DNA of 64,000 nucleotides. Source: Candidatus Mycolicibacterium alkanivorans. Its GTDB lineage: Bacteria > Actinomycetota > Actinomycetes > Mycobacteriales > Mycobacteriaceae. Positions 30,742 to 38,724 of this stretch are shown here, piece by piece. The position numbers were made by a program, and so were the translations under genes. A model generated the notes under the pieces. It did no database searches and was not told the origin of the DNA. It worked only from the letters and a program-made list of their open reading frames with translations. Every line of letters begins with the position of its first letter. Position 1 is the first letter of the stretch. The stretch spans positions 2,542,001 through 2,606,000 of the forward strand of contig NZ_JAIVFL010000001.1 in NCBI RefSeq assembly GCF_022760805.1, written 5' to 3'.

Positions 30742-32174
30742 GCGCGCCAGCACAGTTGTACATCGACGGCCGGTTCGTGACGGCCGATCAGGTCGAGCCG
30801 GTCCTGGAGGCGGCGACCGGGGAGAAGCTCGGCGACGGTGCCAGCGCCACCGTGGCCGACATCGACGCCGCGGTGGGCGCCGCGCGCGCCGCCCTACCCG
30901 AGTGGTCCTCGACCTCCCCGGATCACCGTGCCGAGCTTCTGGTCGCGTTCGCCGCGGCGCTGGACAGCCGCGCCCGCGGCACCAACGAACTGGTGACCCG
31001 GGAGAACGGGATGCCGATGTCGTTGTCCCGCGGGGCCAACGGGCGGTTCCCGGCGGCGTTGATGCGCTACTACGCACAGCTGATCACCGAGACCACCATC
31101 GAGGAGATCCGGCCCAGCATGATCGGGCACACCATAGTGCGCCGTGAGGCCGTCGGCGTGGTCGCCGCGATCGTGCCGTGGAACTACCCGCAGGCCCTGG
31201 CCGCCTTCAAGCTGGCGCCGGCGCTGGCTGCGGGCTGCGCGGTGGTGCTCAAAGCGGCGCCCGAAACAGCGCTCGACGCTCTGGTGTTCGCCGAGGCCGC
31301 CGCGGAGGCCGGCTTGCCGGACGGGGTGCTCAACGTCGTACCCGGCGGCGTGACCGCAGGGGCCCACCTGGTTTCGCACCCCGGCGTGGACAAGGTGACG
31401 TTCACCGGGTCGACGGCCGCGGGCCGGATCGTCGGCGAGGTGTGCGGTCGGCTGCTGCGCCCGGTCACCCTTGAGCTCGGCGGCAAGTCAGCGGCGATCA
31501 TCCTCGATGACGCCGATCTGGGCGCCACGATGAAGGGCTTGCGGGCGGCCTCGTTCGTCAACAACGGGCAGACCTGTTACCTCAGTTCGCGCATCCTGGC
31601 ACCGCGCTCACGCTACGAGGAGATACTTGCCGCGCTCAGCGAGCTGGTCGACGGCCTCAAGGTGGGCGATCCGCTGGACACGTCGACCGACATCGGGCCG
31701 GTGGTCAGCGCCCGGCAGCGCGACCGCGTGCTGGGCTACATCGAGGCAGGCAAGAACAGCGATGCCAAACTCATTGCCGGCGGCGGTGTTCCGCGGGATC
31801 AGCCGCGCGGCTGGTTCGTCTCGCCGACGGTGTTCGCCGACGTGAACAACTCCGACCGGATCGCCCAGGAGGAGATCTTCGGCCCGGTGCTGGCGGTGAT
31901 TCCCTACGACGGCGACGACCAGGCGATCGCCCTGGCCAACGACAGCGAGTTCGGACTGGCCGGCACGGTGTGGTCGACCGACGACGAGCGTGCCACCGAG
32001 GTGGCCCGTGCGGTGCGCACGGGCACCATCGGGGTCAATGACTACCAACTCGACTTCCGCGCGCCATTCGGCGGGGTCAAGGCCAGCGGCATCGGCCGCG
32101 AACTGGGGCCCGAGGGTCTCGAGGCCTTCTTCGCGCTGAAGTCGATCTACCGGGTCGGTCCGGCGGACGGCTGA
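30738..32174 (+). CDS. NAD(P)+-dependent aldehyde dehydrogenase
   Basis: The 478-residue ALDH-superfamily enzyme has the cofactor motif GVVAAIVPWNYPQ, nucleotide fold TFTGSTAAGRIVGE, catalytic Glu in TLELGGKSA, catalytic Cys in NNGQTCYLSSR and the late EEIFGPVLAV. It oxidises an aldehyde to an acid. Its ATG overlaps the CoA-transferase stop, so both are made from one message and probably act in one pathway in which an aldehyde is oxidised and the acid is activated by CoA transfer. A gene relic on the opposite strand begins 20 bp after the stop. Confidence 0.95.
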   Translation: MSAPAQLYIDGRFVTADQVEPVLEAATGEKLGDGASATVADIDAAVGAARAALPEWSSTSPDHRAELLVAFAAALDSRARGTNELVTRENGMPMSLSRGANGRFPAALMRYYAQLITETTIEEIRPSMIGHTIVRREAVGVVAAIVPWNYPQALAAFKLAPALAAGCAVVLKAAPETALDALVFAEAAAEAGLPDGVLNVVPGGVTAGAHLVSHPGVDKVTFTGSTAAGRIVGEVCGRLLRPVTLELGGKSAAIILDDADLGATMKGLRAASFVNNGQTCYLSSRILAPRSRYEEILAALSELVDGLKVGDPLDTSTDIGPVVSARQRDRVLGYIEAGKNSDAKLIAGGGVPRDQPRGWFVSPTVFADVNNSDRIAQEEIFGPVLAVIPYDGDDQAIALANDSEFGLAGTVWSTDDERATEVARAVRTGTIGVNDYQLDFRAPFGGVKASGIGRELGPEGLEAFFALKSIYRVGPADG

Positions 32175-32194
32175 CTGGGCGGCCACCGCCGCCG

Positions 32195-32520
32195 CTATTC
32201 GCGTGCGAAGGCCGCCGCCGCCATCTTCTCGAGGTCGAGGTACTGGTCCTCGCCGATGTCGACGCCGACGATGCGTCCACCGGTGAACGGGAAGTTCGGC
32301 GGGTAGGACCGGCTCACCGGGTCGGCGCTGTCGTAGCCGACGCACAGGCCGTCACCGCACAGGGTGAACGGTCCGATCTGCGCCCGCATCGGACCCTCGG
32401 CGACAACCTGTTCTCCGACATAGAGTTTCGCGGTTCCCACCGACTCCATGTGCTCGCCGGCGCCGTCGCGGATGAACTCGACACCGAGTGTCAGCTGTCC
32501 GGTCGATGACGCTGCGACGG
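32195..32520 (-). pseudogene. Relic: C-terminal part of an arylsulfatase-like protein
   Basis: The frame reads LTLGVEFIRDGAGEHMESVG, then AKLYVGEQVVAEGPMRAQIG and GRIVGVDIGEDQYLDLEKM before a TAG stop. This is the beta-rich C-terminal domain found after the sulfatase fold, comparable with the end of the intact sulfatase at 47361-49754. No sulfatase catalytic region precedes it; the upstream sequence belongs to an IS630 relic. I read it as a deletion remnant. Confidence 0.7.
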
Positions 32521-32557
32521 GCGTCGTAGTGAGTGCGCCGCTCGGGCATGCCCGGCA

Positions 32558-32926
32558 TCATCGGCAGCACCGGTTGGGAACGATCCAGTGCACGACGGCC
32601 ATCTCCGGCGGATTGTGGTAGAGGCCGACGACGTCGACGACCTTGTCGACGAACAGTGGATCGGTGGACAGTTTGAACCCGTCGACCAGATGCGGTTTGA
32701 GCTCGAAGCGGCGCCAGATCCGCCCGATCGTCGAGGGCGACAGCCCGCTGCGTTTGGCCATCGAGGCCCGCGACCAGTGTGTCGCGTCGGCCGGCTTGTG
32801 CTCCAGCGTCGCCACGATCACCTCTCCGACCTTGTCCAACAGGATCGACGGCGGGCGACCGGGACGCGGCTCGTCGATCAGCCCGTCGAGGCGTCTGTCG
32901 ACGAACCGGGCGCGCCATTTGCCCCG
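32558..32926 (-). pseudogene. Relic: N-terminal portion of an IS630-family transposase
   Basis: The minus strand encodes [20 protein letters not shown], then [33 protein letters not shown] and [20 protein letters not shown] followed by HNPPE. This is the helix-turn-helix half of an IS630-type transposase. The match stops just before the first catalytic aspartate block. The reading frame is fused upstream to a fragment of an SDR gene, so no functional product is expected. No terminal inverted repeats were recognised around it. Confidence 0.8.
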
Positions 32927-33040
32927 GGACGACTGATCGCTGGCGAAGAACACGGCGACGGCCGCGACCTCCTCCGGAGTGCCGCAGCGGCCCTGTTTTT
33001 GCGCGATCAGCGGCCCGAACCGGGCAGCGGCGGTGAGCAC
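32927..33040 (-). pseudogene. Relic: C-terminal fragment of a short-chain dehydrogenase
   Basis: The fragment reads [20 protein letters not shown] followed by SS, the near-terminal helix typical of SDRs just before the FVTGA segment. It is joined in frame with the IS630 relic at 32926/32927. It lacks the Rossmann fold and active site. Confidence 0.6.
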
Positions 33041-33141
33041 ACCTCGAGGCGTTCGCCGGGATGCAGTTGCGATGCCGATCGCGGCAGGAACCGCTGCACG
33101 ATCGCGGCGTTGACGGCCGGGACGACCGGATCGTCGCTCTC
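33040..33141 (-). pseudogene. Relic: C-terminal fragment of an alpha/beta hydrolase (PHA-depolymerase-like)
   Basis: The minus strand encodes [20 protein letters not shown] and then [13 protein letters not shown]. The first part is the acid-residue loop (D-D-P-x-x-P-x-x-N) of polyester-depolymerase-like hydrolases. It directly abuts the stop codon of the intact MetX-like gene, in another frame, and ends at the SDR relic. Confidence 0.5.
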
Positions 33142-34201
33142 AAGCATCGGTGGCGAGCAGATCACCGAGGTGCCGGTCGATTTGGGGCATATAGGTGGGA
33201 GCGATGCCGAACAGGGCCAGGTGGCCAAGCACGTCTTCGACAACCCGAAGTTCGCTGTTCTTGATCAACTCCTGTTCGGCTCGGCAGTCACGGACCGGGA
33301 ACAGTTGGTCCTCGTCGATGGGCATGACGAAGGTTTTGGCGGTAATCCGCTCGAGGGCGGCCGCCAGATCACCGCCGGTGTGGCGGGCGACGTCGCCGCG
33401 CTGCCAGGCCCAGGACTGGGTGAGCAGGTCGTTAGGGTCCATAGCGGTGAAGTAGGGCTCCAGGAACCCGGTCAAGAAGGCGTCCTTGGTCTCGAATTCC
33501 AGCACCCGCCACACCTCTTGTTTCCAGAACTCGGTGGACAGACCGACCACACCCCAGATGTGCGCTTCTCGGACGAGACCGTTGAACACGTCGGCGTTGG
33601 AACGGTACTCCCCGCCAGCCCAACCAGGGTCGGACTGGGTGGCCTCCCGCATGATCTGGGCGATCAGGAAGTCGCCCGGCGTATTTTGCGCCGTGCCGGC
33701 GATGGGCGCGGCGCGCAACACCTTGTCGGGGAACCGCACGGCCCACTCGTAGGTTTGCTGGGCGCCCATCGACCCGCCGAGCACCAAGGCGAGCCGATCG
33801 ATGCCGAAGTGCTCGCGCAACAACCGCTCCTGGGCGACTACGTTGTCGCCGATGCGCACGTGCGGGAACTTCGACATGGCGATGCCGGCGTTGACCCCGT
33901 CGGCGTTGTGCGGCGAGGTCGACAGACCCGAGCCGATCTGGTTGACGCAGACGATGAAGTATCGCTCGGGGTTGAGCGCATGATCGGGGCCGATGTAGAT
34001 GTCACGCCAGGTCTGGTGGGTGCCCGAATACCAGGTCGTGATCAGGATGGCGTTGTCCTTGGCGGCGTTGAGTTGGCCGAAGGTGGCTACCGCGAGGCGG
34101 CAATCTGGGATCGTGCCGCCGTCTTCGAGGTCGAGCGCCCCAACGCTGAAAAGGTCGTAGTCGCCGTGGAACTCGTGGCTGTAGAACGGATTGTCGATCA
34201 C
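33140..34201 (-). CDS. MetX-like alpha/beta hydrolase (homoserine acetyltransferase superfamily)
   Basis: The 353-residue protein has the MetX-type fold: CRLAVATFGQLNAAKDNAILITTWYSG, FIVCVNQIGSGLSTSP and the nucleophile elbow ALVLGGSMGAQQTYEWAV with Ser. A catalytic acid follows near MPIDEDQLFPV, and the His is in DVLGHLALFG. MetX enzymes transfer acetyl to homoserine, but many relatives are esterases. Its ATG overlaps the stop of the Baeyer-Villiger monooxygenase (ATGA, 34198-34201), so I infer it hydrolyses the ester made by that enzyme. Downstream sequence is gene relics. Confidence 0.88.
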   Translation of the reverse strand: MIDNPFYSHEFHGDYDLFSVGALDLEDGGTIPDCRLAVATFGQLNAAKDNAILITTWYSGTHQTWRDIYIGPDHALNPERYFIVCVNQIGSGLSTSPHNADGVNAGIAMSKFPHVRIGDNVVAQERLLREHFGIDRLALVLGGSMGAQQTYEWAVRFPDKVLRAAPIAGTAQNTPGDFLIAQIMREATQSDPGWAGGEYRSNADVFNGLVREAHIWGVVGLSTEFWKQEVWRVLEFETKDAFLTGFLEPYFTAMDPNDLLTQSWAWQRGDVARHTGGDLAAALERITAKTFVMPIDEDQLFPVRDCRAEQELIKNSELRVVEDVLGHLALFGIAPTYMPQIDRHLGDLLATDA

Positions 34202-35868
34202 GCGACGACCTCCTGGGTGATGGTGGCGTCGAAGACGAAGCCCTCGTAGCCGTTGTTGACGATCTCATCGCATTTGGCCCGGTAGGGCCCGACGAAGTCG
34301 AGGTTGGGCAGAAAAACGCGGGGCTTGCCGGGGATGTTGGCGCCCATGTACCAGGTTGCGGCGGTGGGGAACAGGGTGGCTTCGGCCACCTCCTGGTTGT
34401 GGGCTACCCAGGCGTCCTCGGCCTCGCGGGTGGCTTCGACGGTATCGGCGCCCCGGTCGGCCATGTCGGCAATGATGCGGGAGACCAACTCGACGTGCTG
34501 CTCGATGGAGACCGTCATGTTCGACAGCACCGACGGGCTTTGCGGGCCGGTGATGGTGAACAGATTGGGGAATCCGGCGCTCATCAGGCCCAGATAGGTG
34601 CGCGGGCCTTCCGCCCACTTTTCTTCGAGCCGCCGGCCGCCGCGGCCCCGGAAATCGATATTGGTGAACGGCGCAGTGAGCGCGTCGAAGCCGGTGGCAT
34701 AGACGATCGTGTCGAATTCGTAGTCGGTGCCATCGGACAACCGCAGCCCGGTCGGGGTGATTGCAGCGATCGGGTTGGACTTCACGTCGACCAGGTGTAC
34801 GTGCGGCAGATTGAAGGTCTCATAGTAATGAGATTCCAGCGGAACCCGTTTGACGCCGAACGGGTAGCCCTTCGGGACTAGCAACTCCGCGGTGGCCGGG
34901 TCGTTGACCCTTTCCCGGATCCGGTCCTCCAGGAACTTGCGAATCTTGGCGTTGGCGTCTTGGGTGAAGAATTGGTCGAGGTAGCCGCCGAGCCAGATTC
35001 CGAATCCGCCCTGGTTGTACCGGGTTTTCAGTTCGGCGTTGACCTCCTCCTGGGTTGACTCGGCAGCCCCCTTCTCCAGGAAGGAGAGTTCGAACCCGGC
35101 GGCGGACTCGCTGATCCGCCGCTTGATCCCCTCGTAGTCGGCCTTGCGGGCCCGTTTGACCACCTCGGGCACCGGACCATGATTAGCCGGGAGCGTGTAG
35201 CCGGCAGTGCGCTGAAACACCGTCAGCTCGGAGGCTTCCTGAGCGATACGCGGGATGGCCTGGATGGCGCTGGCGCCGGTGCCGATGACGGCCACCCGCT
35301 TGCCGACGAAGTGGACCGGCCGGTGCGGCCAGCACCCGGTGTGATACGTCTCGCCGGCGAAGGAGCCGATGCCCGGGAACTTCGGAGTATTGGACACCGA
35401 GAGCGTGCCGACGGCGGCGATCACGAACCGCGCGGTGAGACGGTCACCGTTTTGCGTGCTCACCGTCCAGGTGCCGTTGGCCTCATCGAACGTCGCCGCG
35501 GTGACCCTGGTGTTGAACTGGATGTCGCGATACAGGTCGAACCGTTCGGCGACATGCTCGATGTAGGCACGGATCTCGTCTTGCTCGGGGTAGCGCTCGC
35601 TGTACTCCCACTGTTGCCACAACTCTTTGTCGAACATGTAACAGTAGACGTAGCTTTCCGAGTCACAACGCGCCCCCGGGTAGCGGTTCCAATACCAGGT
35701 TCCGCCGACCCCGTCGCCGGTCTCCAGCACCCGCACCGACAACCCCAGCATGTTACGCAGCCGGTGCAGCATGTACACCCCGGAAAATCCGGCCCCGATG
35801 ACGATCGCGTCGACATCGACGTCCACACCCGCGCGTTGCCCCCGGGTATCTGGTGCGACTGCGGTCAT
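34198..35868 (-). CDS. Baeyer-Villiger-type flavin monooxygenase
   Basis: The 556-residue protein has the FAD motif AIVIGAGFSGVYMLHRLRN and the Baeyer-Villiger fingerprint FAGETYHTGCWPHRP (FxGxxxHxxxWP). The NADPH motif VAVIGTGASAIQAIPRIA and YATGFDALTAPF come later. It inserts oxygen next to a ketone to form an ester or lactone. The start is the ATG 35868, with GGAGG six bases upstream. The longer frame to 35907 is not used. It is the first gene of a two-gene operon with the MetX-like hydrolase and is divergent from an AraC regulator. Confidence 0.94.
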   Translation of the reverse strand: MTAVAPDTRGQRAGVDVDVDAIVIGAGFSGVYMLHRLRNMLGLSVRVLETGDGVGGTWYWNRYPGARCDSESYVYCYMFDKELWQQWEYSERYPEQDEIRAYIEHVAERFDLYRDIQFNTRVTAATFDEANGTWTVSTQNGDRLTARFVIAAVGTLSVSNTPKFPGIGSFAGETYHTGCWPHRPVHFVGKRVAVIGTGASAIQAIPRIAQEASELTVFQRTAGYTLPANHGPVPEVVKRARKADYEGIKRRISESAAGFELSFLEKGAAESTQEEVNAELKTRYNQGGFGIWLGGYLDQFFTQDANAKIRKFLEDRIRERVNDPATAELLVPKGYPFGVKRVPLESHYYETFNLPHVHLVDVKSNPIAAITPTGLRLSDGTDYEFDTIVYATGFDALTAPFTNIDFRGRGGRRLEEKWAEGPRTYLGLMSAGFPNLFTITGPQSPSVLSNMTVSIEQHVELVSRIIADMADRGADTVEATREAEDAWVAHNQEVAEATLFPTAATWYMGANIPGKPRVFLPNLDFVGPYRAKCDEIVNNGYEGFVFDATITQEVVA

Positions 35869-36072
35869 CCTCGCCCTCCTTAGCCGGTGGCCCGACTCCA
35901 CCATCACGTCCGAAGCGGGTCCCTGTGCGCTTCGTCACAGAAATCCAGCCTATGGGACAGAGCGTGACAAGTCGGCGACGGCCAAATCTTGAACATTCGG
36001 GTGGATTCGTAGAACAGACGTGCGCAACCTGGCCGGGTGGGTTAGCCGACGACCGATCGAGGCGATGTTCCC

Positions 36073-36097
36073 TGTGAGATAGCTCACGTCGTACTAT
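36073..36097. promoter_or_regulatory. CRP-like dyad and -10-like box in the monooxygenase/araC intergenic region
   Basis: TGTGA-GATAGC-TCACG at 36073-36088 matches the mycobacterial CRP (Rv3676-type) half-site pattern with 6-base spacing. Four bases downstream, TACTAT (36092-36097) could be a -10 element for the AraC gene whose ATG is at 36154. The remainder of the 285-bp region (35869-36153) shows no coding potential. Confidence 0.5.
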
Positions 36098-36153
36098 CCT
36101 GGTTTCTGCGTCCAGCGGGTCGGCCGCGCTCGCCGTGATCAGGAGGGATGGCG

Positions 36154-37035
36154 ATGGCAAAGAGTTTGATTTTGCCGGAGCAGCTTCCGACCTGGGTGCC
36201 CGGACAGCTGACTGTGCACAACCCGGATACCTGGCGAGGCCTTGCGGTGCGGGGCTACCGGTACCGCAGCTCGGACGTGAGGGTGCCGCCGATGCGGGAC
36301 TTCCTGATTGTCGCCTACCGCCGCGGTACCACTGCGATGCGCCGCCGTGTGGACGGCGCATGGGTCGAGGAGATGCTGCATCCCGGCGATGTCTCGCTGC
36401 TGACTCGTGCGGCCGCATCCCACTGGGTCTGGCCCAGCGACATCGAGGTGGTCCACGTCTATCTCACCCGCGACGAACTCGCCGCCACCTGCCGCCAGAT
36501 GTACGAACGCGACGTCGAAGACGTCGAACTGCGCGACGAGGTCAGGGCCGACGATCCCGCCATCCACCGCACCTCGATGGCCATCGCCAATGAGGCCGCC
36601 CAAGGCGGCACCGGTAGCCGACTGCTGGTCGACTCGCTGTCGGTGCAACTCAGCGTGCACATCCTGCGCCGCCACGCCAACGTGCTCTTCCGCGAGTCAG
36701 CCAGTCACGACGGCCTCACTTTCACCCAACAGCGCACCGTTGCCGACTACGTACGCGCTCACCTCGGCGAGGTCATCACGCTCGACGACCTCGCCGCATC
36801 GGTGTCGCTCAGCCGTTACCACTTCGCTCGCCGCTTCCGACGGTCTACCGGCGCCAGTCCGCACGAGTTCGTGCTTCTCCAGCGCGTCGAGCAGGCCAAG
36901 ACGATGCTCACCCGGACCTCCGCTGCGCTGCCAGACATCGCGACACGCTGCGGGTTTGCCGACCAAAGTCACATGACACGCGTATTCAACAAGTATCTCG
37001 GCACCACCCCGGGTCGTTATCGCGCCGCGCCTTAG
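36154..37035 (+). CDS. AraC family transcriptional regulator
   Basis: The 293-residue protein has an N-terminal cupin-like sensing half (RGYRYRSSDVRVPPMRDFLIVAYRRG, MLHPGDVSLLTRAAASHW). The C-terminal double helix-turn-helix is VRAHLGEVITLDDLAASVSLSRYHFARRFRRSTGASPHEF followed by CGFADQSHMTRVFNKYLGTTPGRYR. An ATG at 36148 is preceded too closely by AGGAGGG, so the ATG at 36154 is preferred. It is divergent from the monooxygenase operon, the usual arrangement for a local activator. Its TAG stop (37033-37035) is part of the TTAG target of the insertion sequence that follows, and the stop has survived. Confidence 0.92.
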   Translation: MAKSLILPEQLPTWVPGQLTVHNPDTWRGLAVRGYRYRSSDVRVPPMRDFLIVAYRRGTTAMRRRVDGAWVEEMLHPGDVSLLTRAAASHWVWPSDIEVVHVYLTRDELAATCRQMYERDVEDVELRDEVRADDPAIHRTSMAIANEAAQGGTGSRLLVDSLSVQLSVHILRRHANVLFRESASHDGLTFTQQRTVADYVRAHLGEVITLDDLAASVSLSRYHFARRFRRSTGASPHEFVLLQRVEQAKTMLTRTSAALPDIATRCGFADQSHMTRVFNKYLGTTPGRYRAAP

Positions 37036-38720
37036 CCTCGATTTTTCGCGCAATGCCCCGGGTGGAGTGTGTTGATACGCGAAAGTGCCTGTCCTGCAAG
37101 GAATAATAGGACTTCTTAACGGTTCCATTAGCCTGGCTGGAAGGCACTTCGCAGGTGAAGAGTAGCGCAGCGGTTTCCCGAGTGAAAGTGTCCGCGGATG
37201 GTCATGGCGTCGTGTCTCACGCCGGGGTGGGGATGCTGCGGGAACTGGCGGATCTGTCCGGGCTGTCGGCGGGGGTCACCGCGGCGTTGGCCGACACCTA
37301 TCGGGGCCCGTGGATCTACCCGCCGGGGGCGGTGTTCGCCGATCTCGCCGCGGCGGTCGCTGACGGCGCGACCTGCATCGACGGGGTCGGGCAGTTGTGC
37401 GGGGACCGTGAGCACGTGTTCGGTCCGGCCGCCTCGACGACCACGATGTGGCGGCTGGTCGACGAGCGGATCGACGCCGCGCACCTGCCGGCGATCCGGG
37501 CGGCGCGCTGCGATGCGCGGGCGGCGGCGTGGGCTGCCGGGGCTGCGCCGGCCGCTGGCAGGTGGCTGCACATCGACCTCGACGCCACCATCACCATCGA
37601 CCATTCCGACAACAAGGAGAACGCGGCCGCGACCTGGAAGAAGACCTACGGTCACCACCCGCTGCTGGCGTTCCTGGACCGCCCCGAGGTCGCCGGCGGC
37701 GAAGCGCTGGCCGGGCTGCTGCGAGCGGGCAACGCCGGCAGCAACACCGCCGCCGATCACATCACCGTGTTGGGCTGGGCGCTGGAATCGCTGCCGGCCG
37801 CCTACCGACCCGACCCGCACGATCCCACCGCCCACAAGATCCTGGTGCGGTCGGATTCCGCCGGTGCCACGCACAAGTTCGCCGCCGAATGCCGCAGGCA
37901 AGGGGTGGGGTTCTCGTTCGGGTTCGCCGTCGACGCCCGCGTGCGCGACGCGGTCGACACCCTCAACCTCGCCGAGGCCTGGTATCCGGCGATCGACTCC
38001 AGCGGCGCGATCCGCGACGGCGCCTGGGTCGCCGAGGCCACCGGCCTGGTCGAGATGAGCAAAGAGTCCCGAGGGCACCCGGCTGATCCTGCGCAGGGAA
38101 CGCCCCCACCCCGGCGCGCAGCTGCGGTTCACCGACGCCGACGGGATGCGGGTCACCGCCTTCATCACCGACACACCCAACGGCGTCGTCGACGGGCAAC
38201 TCGCCGGCCTGGAGCTGCGGCATCGCCAACACGCCCGCGTCGAGGACCGCATCCGCGAGGCCAAAACCACCGGGCTGCGCAACCTGCCCTGCCACGGCTT
38301 CGATGCCAACGCTGCCTGGCTCGAAATCATCCTCACCGCAACCGATCTCGTGGCCTGGACCAAACTCATCGGCTTCGCCGACCAGCCCGACATCGCCGGC
38401 TGCGAGATCGACACCTTCCGCTACCGCGTCCTGCACGTCGCCGCCCGCATCACCCGCGCCGCCCGACGCACCCACCTGCGCATCGACGCCACATGGCGCT
38501 GGGCCCACGCCATCGCCACCGCATGGCAGCGTCTGCGCACTGCCTTCGGTTGACCACCGCACCACACGTCCACCACGACCCGAAAGACCCACCGGCCCTG
38601 GAAAGCCCGCCACACCGAGCGACACCGGCCAAACCGTCACACCCACCCACCGAAACCGCGCCCGAACAGCCCCAGCCGACCCCGAACCGCACTCCGACCA
38701 ATTCGCACGCAAAATCGAGG
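37036..38720 (+). mobile_element. IS1380-family insertion sequence (1,685 bp)
   Basis: The ends are CCTCGATTTTTCGCGCAAT (37036 onwards) and its near inverse ending at 38720 (reverse complement CCTCGATTTTGCGTGCGAAT), about 15 of 18 matching. The element is flanked by the 4-bp direct repeat TTAG at 37032-37035 and 38721-38724, as expected for the family. It carries one transposase gene, which is frameshifted. It sits immediately after the AraC stop codon and directly abuts a second insertion sequence. Confidence 0.88.
37155..38553 (+). pseudogene. IS1380-family transposase, frameshifted
   Basis: The first frame (GTG 37155 to about 38075) encodes the N-terminal two thirds, including HIDLDATITIDHSDNKENAA with the catalytic Asp and LVRSDSAGATHKFAAECRRQ with the second Asp region. 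The frame then shifts by one base near 38070-38085. The second frame continues PEGTRLILRRERPHPGAQLR, then VTAFITDTPN, and the C-terminal RQHARVEDRIREAKTTGLRN with the catalytic Glu, to a stop at 38553. Joining the frames restores a typical full-length protein. I see no known programmed-frameshift logic, so a one-base insertion mutation is most likely. Confidence 0.85.
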
Positions 38721-38724
38721 TTAG

